A DNA stretch of 6,231 nt. It comes from Spirochaeta sp. Its GTDB lineage: Bacteria > Spirochaetota > Spirochaetia > DSM-27196 > Alkalispirochaetaceae. Positions within the stretch are counted from its first letter, which is position 1. Each line of letters starts with the position of its first letter. The stretch spans positions 1 to 6,231 of the forward strand of contig SKHA01000144.1 in the NCBI GenBank assembly GCA_007117185.1. The letters are read 5' to 3'. This document shows, in pieces, positions 1 through 5,565 of this stretch. The notes under the pieces were generated by a model that worked only from the letters and a program-made list of their open reading frames with translations, was not told the DNA's origin and did no database searches. The position numbers and the translations under genes are program-made.

Positions 1-73
1 AACGGCCGATGCGTTTGACGGTGTCCCGTGTCCAGGCTTCATCATCGATTATGACCACCCTGAACTCACTCAT
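1..73 (-). CDS. Response regulator, N-terminal fragment (YesN-like, partial)
   Basis: Only the first 24 codons are in the window; the gene continues past the left edge. The translation begins MSEFRVVIIDDEAWTRDTVK. This is the first beta strand of a receiver domain followed by the acidic Asp-Asp-Glu cluster that binds Mg2+ next to the phospho-accepting aspartate, which itself lies outside the window. The ATG at 73-71 overlaps the TGA of the sensor kinase gene in the sequence ATGA, so the two are probably translationally coupled. A GGAGGG lies 11 bases upstream (85-90 on the plus strand), rather far for an SD, which also fits coupling. Partners of YesM-type kinases are normally receiver plus AraC-type DNA-binding proteins (YesN class). 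The output domain is not visible here, so that part is inference. Confidence 0.85.
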   Translation of the reverse strand, partial: MSEFRVVIIDDEAWTRDTVKRIGR

Positions 74-1848
74 GCGTTCCGTTTCCCTCCCAGGATCAAC
101 CGGACCTCTGTGTATTCACCCTGGACGCACGAGATCTGCAGACCGTCCCCCGGGGCGTAGGAGAGGCGAATACGGTCGTGAGTATTCATGAGTCCAATGT
201 GTTCCGAGAGCCTCAGAGGGTTCAGAAAGGTATTGCCCCTGTCCCGCGCCCGTAGCTGCGCCTGCAGTTCTTCCAGTGTGGTGGGATCAATTCCCGTTCC
301 ATTGTCGCGTACGATGATGTGGACCTTGTTGGACTCGTCGAGAAACACGGTGACGGTAAGCCTCCACACGCCGGATTTACCGGGAAATCCGTGCTTGAAG
401 GAGTTTTCCGCAAGAGGCTGAAGCAACAGCTTGGGAACCAGACACTCCCTCACCTGCTTGTCAACACTGACGTCCACAAAGAATCGATCCGTAAACCGTT
501 CTTTCTGAATAAGTATGTAGTTCTCCAGATTCTGCAGCTCCTCGTCCAGACTGACAAAGTGCTCTTCAAAAGCCATGGAGTAACGCATCAGTCTGCTCAA
601 TGCTGCCGAAATCCGGTACACCTCCGGAGCATTGCGTGCCAGGGCTATGCTTCCAATCAGTTGCAGGGTGTTGTGAAGAAAGTGAGGGTTTACCTGGGCC
701 TGGAGAGCGTCAATCTGGGCTAGTTTGGCCTGCATCGTCATATCGTACTCGTTACGGATCAGCTCTCGTATCCGTTCGACGAAAAGAGTGATGTGCTGTT
801 CCAGAATGCGCACTTCATCGCCGTCGTGCGTATCCTCCTCGAGTATCAATGTCTCCAACTCGATATTTCTGACCCGTTCTGCCAGCCGGGCTACGGGTCG
901 GCTCATAAGTGCAGAAAGAAGGACGGACGCAATAATCGCACCGATCGCGCTGAAGAGTCCGACGAAGAGTCCGCTGAATACTGTAGGAAGAATGGAACGT
1001 ACTATCTCTTTCCGCGGAGTCAACTTCATGATCCTCAGTGTGTCCCGGGATCCCCAGGTGGCAAAAACGACCCACGAATCGGATTCCGAAAGATTGTTCT
1101 CCCATGCCTGGACCGCTGTCTGGACCACTTCTGTGTTTAAATCCTCTTCACCCGTTGCATCCGGATAGGTGTGCACCACTTCTCCCCCATCGTTAAACAG
1201 AAAGAGACGCTCCTGCTGTACTACCAGTAGTCTCTCCATCAATAGATCCAGTGGGCGACGCCGGATTTCCACCTGTATCTGTCCCACCAGTTTGCGGTTG
1301 TCAAAAGTGCGCATATCGTGGATAGCCATGATCTGTTCGCCGAACCGTTCGAAAAACAGATTCGTCTGCTCCGTTTCGGATCGGTGAATCAGTGCCGGCA
1401 GAACGGTCTGTTCGTCTGGTGATCCGAGAAGACGAACTCCCGGGCGTTCAGCCAGGACTGCAATATCTGAATCGGGAACCAACAGGGTTATGGAAGAGAT
1501 CGAACTGTGTCTGTTTAGCTGGGTAAGAAGTCGGTCACGAAGAAGTGCGAAATCTCTCAAGGTCCCGCTCTCGTGATCCCACTGTTCCACGGCTCTTCTG
1601 AAATCCCTGTCCAGTTCAAGAGCGTAAAACAGTGACATGATTTCGCTGGTATAAAAATGCAGCTGGTCCCGGGCCCAATTGAGTCCTTCCGTATTCAATA
1701 CGATAGCCGTTTCATAGGCCCGGCGGTAGGTAACCAGCGAGCCGATTCCCGTCATCAACAGTGTCGGAAGCAGCGATACAATCAGAAATACGAGAAATAG
1801 TTTATTCCGGAGGGAAACCGATTGCCATCTGCGTCTCTTCTCCGGCAT
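70..1848 (-). CDS. Membrane sensor histidine kinase, YesM/LytS-like family
   Basis: This is a two-component sensor kinase of 592 residues that should autophosphorylate on a histidine and pass the phosphate to the regulator encoded directly downstream. Order of parts: cytoplasmic basic N-terminus; membrane helix at about 17-39; extracytoplasmic sensor region at about 40-286, Cache-like by position and length; second helix at about 287-311; HAMP linker to about 365; dimerisation/phosphoacceptor segment with the NPHFLHNTLQ motif (phospho-His about 389); HATPase domain with N box AENSFKHGF at about 480-488, G1 box RDNGTG at about 514-519 and G2 motif HIGLMN at about 550-555. I chose the ATG at 1848 because GGAG stands 8 bases upstream. 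A TTG at 1851 would add one residue. YesM-class kinases often sit next to sugar transporter genes they control, but no such gene is visible, so the signal is unknown. GC content is lower than in the genes to the right. Confidence 0.93.
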   Translation of the reverse strand: MPEKRRRWQSVSLRNKLFLVFLIVSLLPTLLMTGIGSLVTYRRAYETAIVLNTEGLNWARDQLHFYTSEIMSLFYALELDRDFRRAVEQWDHESGTLRDFALLRDRLLTQLNRHSSISSITLLVPDSDIAVLAERPGVRLLGSPDEQTVLPALIHRSETEQTNLFFERFGEQIMAIHDMRTFDNRKLVGQIQVEIRRRPLDLLMERLLVVQQERLFLFNDGGEVVHTYPDATGEEDLNTEVVQTAVQAWENNLSESDSWVVFATWGSRDTLRIMKLTPRKEIVRSILPTVFSGLFVGLFSAIGAIIASVLLSALMSRPVARLAERVRNIELETLILEEDTHDGDEVRILEQHITLFVERIRELIRNEYDMTMQAKLAQIDALQAQVNPHFLHNTLQLIGSIALARNAPEVYRISAALSRLMRYSMAFEEHFVSLDEELQNLENYILIQKERFTDRFFVDVSVDKQVRECLVPKLLLQPLAENSFKHGFPGKSGVWRLTVTVFLDESNKVHIIVRDNGTGIDPTTLEELQAQLRARDRGNTFLNPLRLSEHIGLMNTHDRIRLSYAPGDGLQISCVQGEYTEVRLILGGKRNA

Positions 1849-1869
1849 CAAAAACGCTCCATCGCCGAC

Positions 1870-1875
1870 AGTATA
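1870..1875 (-). promoter_or_regulatory. Candidate -10 box for the kinase/regulator operon
   Basis: Read on the minus strand this is TATACT, five of six matches to the sigma-70 -10 consensus. It lies 21 bases before the kinase ATG, which would give a leader of roughly 15 bases that still contains the GGAG ribosome binding site. No hexamer resembling TTGACA occurs 15-19 bases upstream, where the sequence is GC-rich. If real, this promoter is weak or needs an activator. It is an inference from position and a short motif only. Confidence 0.3.
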
Positions 1876-2186
1876 ATCCTATTCGGCTGGCGCCACACGG
1901 AAAAAGAATTCTGGAAAAGTCTTTCTCGACTGAAGTATTCGTTCCTGCACGGCGGCACCAGGGGTTCCTGTCGTAGTGTTTGGTGGAGTTTGGAACCCGT
2001 TTCCGCCCGCGTTAGTGCAGCCCGACCTGATGATCTATTCAATATCTCCCCGGGTCTTTGATCGCGACCGACAGGTTGGGGGACCTGGTGACTAGGGTGA
2101 GGAACTTGCCAGATACCTGACCGTTACAACGACGAGCATCGAATCCCCCGGCGCTGAAACGCTGAACTCAAGATCACAACCACCGC

Positions 2187-2220
2187 TTGACATATCCTCC
2201 ACAAAGAGATATTTATATAT
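2187..2220 (+). promoter_or_regulatory. Promoter of the TetR operon
   Basis: A perfect TTGACA -35 hexamer (2187-2192) is followed after 17 bases by TATTTA (2210-2215) inside the A/T-rich run ending at 2220. The exact -10 hexamer is uncertain: TATTTA matches the consensus at only three positions, and shifted alternatives imply wider spacing. Transcription would start at about 2222-2224, right at the left edge of the palindromic operator. The TTG inside the -35 box is also the first possible start codon of the TetR reading frame. A promoter there argues against using that start. Confidence 0.6.
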
Positions 2221-2223
2221 CGA

Positions 2224-2252
2224 AATTACCACTGGTAATTACCAATGGTCAG
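2224..2252 (+). promoter_or_regulatory. Two overlapping palindromic operators, probable TetR autoregulatory site
   Basis: Positions 2224-2240 read AATTACCACTGGTAATT, a perfect inverted repeat with 7-base arms around a 3-base centre. A second copy, ATTACCAATGGTCAG at 2238-2252, overlaps it and is imperfect only at its outer right arm. The two share the core ACCA-N-TGGT, with centres at 2232 and 2245, i.e. 13 bases apart. The site sits between the predicted -10 region and the TetR ribosome binding site, where a bound repressor would block initiation. This layout is typical of autorepressing TetR-family genes. Binding by this particular protein is inferred from adjacency. Confidence 0.65.
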
Positions 2253-2267
2253 AAAGCAGAGGTGACG

Positions 2268-2903
2268 ATGGCGAAGCGGAACAGCCCGGGCTCTCCCGGA
2301 GCGGAGCGGTTCACGATGACGGTGCTGGAGATGCTGGACCAGGGAACGGCAGTGCGGGAGGTGAACCTGCGCACGGTGGCGCGGCGGGTCGGATGCGCCC
2401 ACACCAATGCGTACAACTACTTTGCCTCCCTTGAGGAGCTGCTGTGGTGGAGTCTGCGGGAGGCGCTGGAACAGATGGTGCGCGGCGCCGACGCCGGCGC
2501 TGGCCAGCCTACCGGAACGGCGGACCCCCTGCTCAGGTACATTGATTTCGCCCTGGAGCACCCCGAGTGGTACCGCCTGGTCTGGCTGGTTCCCCTGAAC
2601 GGGCCGCCGCCGCCGGAGGTGCTGGCGTACCTCCCCATTCCGGGACAGATGCTGGGGGAATGGCTTGGGGGATACCTGGCGGAGCGGGGCGCTGTACCTC
2701 AGGAAGCGGACGTCCAGGAGGGGGCGCGCATTCTCCATCGGTACATCCACGGGGAGCTGGCCATTCGCACCACCGGACGGCTCTCCGAGCCTGCCGCACA
2801 GTTTCGCCGGAGTTTGGTGAACACCACCGCCCGGCTCTTTCAGCAGCTCTTCGCCGTCCCCTGGCCCGATCAAACCAACACAGAGAAGGAGAACGAAGGA
2901 TGA
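2268..2903 (+). CDS. TetR/AcrR-family transcriptional repressor
   Basis: This 211-residue protein has the usual TetR length. The N-terminal DNA-binding domain spans about 13-60, with helix-turn-helix VNLRTVARRVGCAHTNAYNYF at about 32-52 (recognition helix around AHTNAYNYF), followed by SLEELLWWSL. The rest is a helical ligand-binding and dimerisation domain. Its HRYIHGELAIRTTGR segment (about 157-171) recalls the WHG-type TetR C-terminal domain. I chose the ATG at 2268 because GAGG ends 5 bases upstream. The frame stays open back to TTG at 2187, but that region holds the promoter and operator. The stop overlaps the start of the membrane protein gene by 4 bases, so the repressor is the first gene of the operon and probably represses it through the palindromes just upstream. 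The ligand is unknown. Confidence 0.92.
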   Translation: MAKRNSPGSPGAERFTMTVLEMLDQGTAVREVNLRTVARRVGCAHTNAYNYFASLEELLWWSLREALEQMVRGADAGAGQPTGTADPLLRYIDFALEHPEWYRLVWLVPLNGPPPPEVLAYLPIPGQMLGEWLGGYLAERGAVPQEADVQEGARILHRYIHGELAIRTTGRLSEPAAQFRRSLVNTTARLFQQLFAVPWPDQTNTEKENEG

Positions 2904-3766
2904 AGCACAACAGATTGATCACCGCGCTGGTGATCCTGATCATGGTAGCGGCGGCGGGGGCGTCCGGCATCGGCGTCTTTTCCCGGGGTGGTCCCGGTCA
3001 GTGGCAGTACCGTACCATCAGGGACGAGGTGATCACCATTTACGGTGAGGGGATCTACCGGCACATGTCCGCCGACGTAGCGGTGCAGGGGGTGGGGCAG
3101 GACTGGGTGACCCTCTTTCTGGCGGTGCCCCTGCTCGGGGCGGCGCTGCTGTGGGCGCGGCGGGGTTCACATAGAGGACGGTTTCTGCTGGCGGGGGTGC
3201 TGGGGTACTTTCTGGTGACCTATCTCTTCTATCTGGTTATGGGGATGTACAACCCGCTGTTCCTGGTGTACACGCTCCTGCTGGGGACGAGCTTCTTCGC
3301 GTTCTCCCTCACCCTTGCGGGAATCCACGGAGATGGGCTGCCGCTCCGCTTTGCCCCGACGGCACCGGTGGGAGTGTGCGGCGGTTTTCTTCTTTTCAAT
3401 ACCGCTGCGGTGGCGCTGCTGTGGCTGGGGGTGATCGTGCCTCCGCTGCTGGACGGATCGCTCTACCCGCAGGGGCTGCACCACTACACCACCATGATCG
3501 TTCAGGGGCTGGACCTGGGGTTGCTGCTACCGCTCTCGGCGGTGTCGGGGGTGCTGATGATCCGCCGCAGACCGTTGGGGCTGCTCCTCGGCCCGGTGTA
3601 CCTGGTCTTCCTCTCTCTTCTGATGATTGCCCTGGTGGCCAAGATTGTGGCTATGGGGCTCACCGGGGTCAACGTGATCCCCTCGGTCTTTATCATCCCG
3701 GGGATCACCGTCGTCTCGCTGATCTCCGCATTTCTTATGCTGCGGTCCCTTCCAGTGGTAGAATAG
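2900..3766 (+). CDS. Eight-helix integral membrane protein, function unknown
   Basis: This protein has 288 residues. The start ATG at 2900 overlaps the TetR stop (ATGA) and has AAGGAG 8 bases upstream. Apparent membrane helices lie at about 6-26, 69-86, 93-115, 117-142, 155-181, 200-221, 226-252 and 260-281. Between the first and second is a hydrophilic stretch (about 27-68) with the ordered sequence YRTIRDEVITIYGEGIYRHM, probably extracytoplasmic. Basic loops after helix 2 (ARRGSHRGR) and helix 6 (IRRRP) suggest the cytoplasmic side. No motif of a known transporter, enzyme or sensor family stands out. From memory it resembles uncharacterised membrane proteins found beside TetR genes in anaerobes, but I cannot confirm that. 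The operon position implies that its synthesis responds to the TetR ligand. A transporter for that ligand or a membrane-bound enzyme are both possible. Confidence 0.88.
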   Translation: MKHNRLITALVILIMVAAAGASGIGVFSRGGPGQWQYRTIRDEVITIYGEGIYRHMSADVAVQGVGQDWVTLFLAVPLLGAALLWARRGSHRGRFLLAGVLGYFLVTYLFYLVMGMYNPLFLVYTLLLGTSFFAFSLTLAGIHGDGLPLRFAPTAPVGVCGGFLLFNTAAVALLWLGVIVPPLLDGSLYPQGLHHYTTMIVQGLDLGLLLPLSAVSGVLMIRRRPLGLLLGPVYLVFLSLLMIALVAKIVAMGLTGVNVIPSVFIIPGITVVSLISAFLMLRSLPVVE

Positions 3767-3789
3767 AACGCACACTGAGAGGAGGCCAC

Positions 3790-4800
3790 ATGGCAGCACA
3801 CCCGATTCCCGAAGAGATGACCGCTGTTGTTCTGCAGGAGTACGCGGGCGCACAGGCGCTTCAGGTAGTGAGGCGGCCCGTTCCCACCCCCGGCCCGCAG
3901 GAGGTTCTGATCAGGGTGGCGGCGTCGCCGGTGAACCCGTCTGATCTGGCGTTTCTTGCCGGTCGCTACGGCCTGGATAAACCGGCGCCGGTGGTTCCCG
4001 GGATCGAGGGCTCAGGGACGGTGGTCGCCTCCGGTGGCGGGGTCATGGGACGGTACCTGCTGGGAAAGCGGGTGGCCTGCGTGGCCCCTGCCCGGGGTGA
4101 CGGTTTGTGGGCGGAGTACATGGTGGCCCCTGCCGGGAACGCCCTGCCGCTGCACCGGTCGGTGGAGCTGGAACAGGGAGCGATGTCCCTGGCCAATCCG
4201 CTGACGGCGCTGGCGTTTATGGAGATCGCCCGGGCCGGCGGTCATACCGCGATCGTCAATACTGCTGCGGCCAGCGCGCTGGGGCAGATGGTTCTGCGGC
4301 TGGCAGCGCGGGCCGGGATTGTGGTGATCAACGTTGTCCGCAGGCAGGAGCAGGTTGAACTGCTCACCCGGCAGGGGGCGGCGGTGGTCCTGAACAGCGC
4401 TGATGAGGGGTTTCCCGGTCGGCTCAGGGATGCGTGCCAGCAGCACCGGGCCCGCCTGGCCTTTGACGCCGTCGCCGGAACGATGACCGCGCAGCTGCTG
4501 GAAGCGCTACCGAACAACGGCCGGGTGACGGTGTACGGCGGCCTCTCCATGGAGGCGACGGAGATCCTGGCGACCCACTTCATCTTTCAGGGCAAATCGG
4601 TGGACGGCTTCTGGCTGACGCCGTGGATGGAGAGGAAGAATCTCCTGCAGAGCATGCTCTTCTGGCGGCGGGCCCAGAGGTTGATGACCAGCGCCCTGCA
4701 GACCCACGTCCGTGTCCGCTACCCCCTGGCTGAGGCCCGCAACGCGGTGCTGGACTACCAGCGGCAGATGACCGGGGGAAAAGTGCTCATCATTCCGTGA
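3790..4800 (+). CDS. MDR-superfamily reductase, 2-enoyl thioester reductase-like (MECR/ETR type)
   Basis: This is a 336-residue NAD(P)H-dependent medium-chain reductase. GGAGG ends 4 bases before the ATG at 3790, and 23 bases separate it from the membrane gene. The N-terminal GroES-like domain includes NPSDLAFLAGRYGL (about 49-62), which matches the NPSD...GNYG segment of mitochondrial MECR where the catalytic tyrosine lies (Tyr60 here), then VPGIEGSG (69-76). The Rossmann part has NTAAASALGQMVLRLAARAG (157-176), NVVRR (181-185, arginines placed to hold an NADPH phosphate), VTVYGGLS (246-253) and GFWLTPW (273-279), each with a counterpart in MECR. The cysteines and histidines of zinc-dependent alcohol dehydrogenases are absent. 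Probable reaction: reduction of a trans-2-enoyl thioester or a related activated alkene. Quinone oxidoreductase activity is the main alternative. It is the last gene of the TetR operon. Confidence 0.88.
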   Translation: MAAHPIPEEMTAVVLQEYAGAQALQVVRRPVPTPGPQEVLIRVAASPVNPSDLAFLAGRYGLDKPAPVVPGIEGSGTVVASGGGVMGRYLLGKRVACVAPARGDGLWAEYMVAPAGNALPLHRSVELEQGAMSLANPLTALAFMEIARAGGHTAIVNTAAASALGQMVLRLAARAGIVVINVVRRQEQVELLTRQGAAVVLNSADEGFPGRLRDACQQHRARLAFDAVAGTMTAQLLEALPNNGRVTVYGGLSMEATEILATHFIFQGKSVDGFWLTPWMERKNLLQSMLFWRRAQRLMTSALQTHVRVRYPLAEARNAVLDYQRQMTGGKVLIIP

Positions 4801-4840
4801 CGCGGCTCAGGGTCATTTCTCGAACCGCTTCCATGAGCAC
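4783..4840. repeat. Perfect 8-base inverted repeat bracketing convergent gene ends
   Basis: GTGCTCAT (4783-4790) and ATGAGCAC (4833-4840) are exact inverted copies separated by 42 bases that include both stop codons. A weaker internal pair, GCGG (4802-4805) with CCGC (4825-4828), could extend the fold. Both arms lie in coding sequence, in the last codons of the reductase and permease genes. There is no U-run, so this is not a classical intrinsic terminator. It may help end both convergent transcripts, or it may be chance. Confidence 0.3.
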
Positions 4841-5565
4841 AGCCTGCGCTGCAGCAGGTCCAGCAGCGAGAAGATCCCGAAGCCGACCATGCTGATCGCG
4901 ACGATGCCGGTGGTCATGTCGGTGTAGGCCGCTTTCATCCAGCTGTCCACGATGAAGAACCCCAGCCCCCGGTTGGTGAAGAACGTCTCGGCGAAGAAGA
5001 GTACCGCCAGAGCGGTGGCTGAGCCGATGCGCAGCGCCGTCAGTAGCGCCGGGAGGATCGCCGGGATGATGACGTACCGCAGCTGGTCCCGACGGCGTCC
5101 CCCCAGGAGGGTCAGGGATTGGCGATACCCTTCCGGTATGGCCGCCACCGAATCCCTCACCGCCACCAGCACCTGGAAGAACAGGACCAGCCACAGCAGG
5201 AATATCCGCGCGCCTTCGCCCACCCCGGCCAGCAGAAAGACCAGGGGCAGCAGGGCGATCTTGGGCACCGGGTAGAGGATGTACACCAGCGGGGTGAAGA
5301 GGCGGCTGACCCAGCCGACCCGTCCCAGGGCGACACCCAGCGGCAGGGCCACCACCGTTGCCAGGGTCAATGCGGCGACCACCCGTCCCAGACTCGCAAG
5401 CAGGTGGGGCAAGAGGGTGGTACCGGCGATTTCCATGAAACGGTGAAGGACGGCGCCGGGGGTGGGCAGGACGAAGCTGCCCACGGCGGTGCTGGTGAGC
5501 CACCACAGCAGCAGGAACGCGGCCGGTGCGATCAGTGAGACCGGCGAGACGGGGCGTTCACCCAC
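4813..5565 (-). CDS. ABC importer permease, NitT/TauT/SsuC type
   Basis: This is the membrane subunit of a binding-protein-dependent importer, 250 residues, about normal for the family. It shows an N-terminal helix (about 10-28), the LPTPGAVLHRF segment (33-43) that follows the first helix in SsuC/TauC-like permeases, and further helices at about 55-80, 90-115, 118-138, 166-192 and 215-238. The cytoplasmic coupling loop IPEGYRQSLTLLGG...IIP (about 143-168) is a degenerate EAA motif that docks on the ATPase. The start is GTG at 5565, with CGAGGA 8 bases upstream. It lies 8 bases inside the end of the ATPase gene, so the two are surely co-translated. Family members carry sulfonates, taurine, nitrate, pyrimidine precursors or similar solutes. 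Nothing visible decides which. The gene ends 12 bases from the convergent reductase gene. Confidence 0.93.
   Translation of the reverse strand: MGERPVSPVSLIAPAAFLLLWWLTSTAVGSFVLPTPGAVLHRFMEIAGTTLLPHLLASLGRVVAALTLATVVALPLGVALGRVGWVSRLFTPLVYILYPVPKIALLPLVFLLAGVGEGARIFLLWLVLFFQVLVAVRDSVAAIPEGYRQSLTLLGGRRRDQLRYVIIPAILPALLTALRIGSATALAVLFFAETFFTNRGLGFFIVDSWMKAAYTDMTTGIVAISMVGFGIFSLLDLLQRRLCSWKRFEK

Larger units (their letters stand above)
1849..2267. other. Divergent intergenic regulatory region
   Basis: This stretch of about 420 bases separates the outward-facing kinase and TetR genes, so both of their promoters must lie here. It holds the kinase -10 candidate near 1870, an 8-base palindrome TGGCGCCA at 1888-1895, a long-range inverted repeat GGGTTCC (1962-1968) / GGAACCC (1992-1998), a small hairpin CAGGT (2072-2076) / ACCTG (2083-2087), a tandem 8-base repeat of CGCTGAA at 2152-2167, and then the TetR promoter and operator. 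Short frames in it, on both strands, lack ribosome binding sites and recognisable protein character. I see no tRNA, riboswitch or transposon remnant. Confidence 0.7.

Noticed and set aside
319..723. 134-codon plus-strand frame inside the kinase gene
   Set aside because: Antisense shadow of the kinase domain, whose conserved N and G boxes are encoded here on the minus strand.
1955..2000. Possible tRNA-like segment around GGGGTTCCTG
   Set aside because: No acceptor stem, anticodon stem or proper T-loop could be folded around it.
1822..2061. Short frames on both strands in the divergent spacer
   Set aside because: No ribosome binding site, no protein-like character, and they overlap the kinase start or its promoter.
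2187..2267. Upstream extension of the TetR protein from the TTG at 2187 (27 more residues)
   Set aside because: The TTG lies in a perfect TTGACA -35 box, the stretch contains the palindromic operator, and a good ribosome binding site precedes the ATG at 2268.
2226..2873. 215-codon open frame antisense to the TetR gene
   Set aside because: Shadow frame of a GC-rich gene, rich in Arg, Pro and His, without a recognisable domain.
2567..2899. In-frame open extension upstream of the membrane protein, overlapping the TetR gene
   Set aside because: It is Gly/Pro/Arg-rich sequence typical of an off-frame reading of GC-rich DNA. The ATG at 2900 has a ribosome binding site and begins a natural hydrophobic N-terminus.
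3376..3789. In-frame open extension upstream of the reductase, inside the membrane protein gene
   Set aside because: No family resemblance and low-complexity composition. GGAGG directly precedes the ATG at 3790, where family similarity begins.
4790..5506. 238-codon open frame on the same strand as the permease in another frame
   Set aside because: Gly/Pro/Arg-rich shadow. The overlapping permease frame has clear family motifs and membrane helices.
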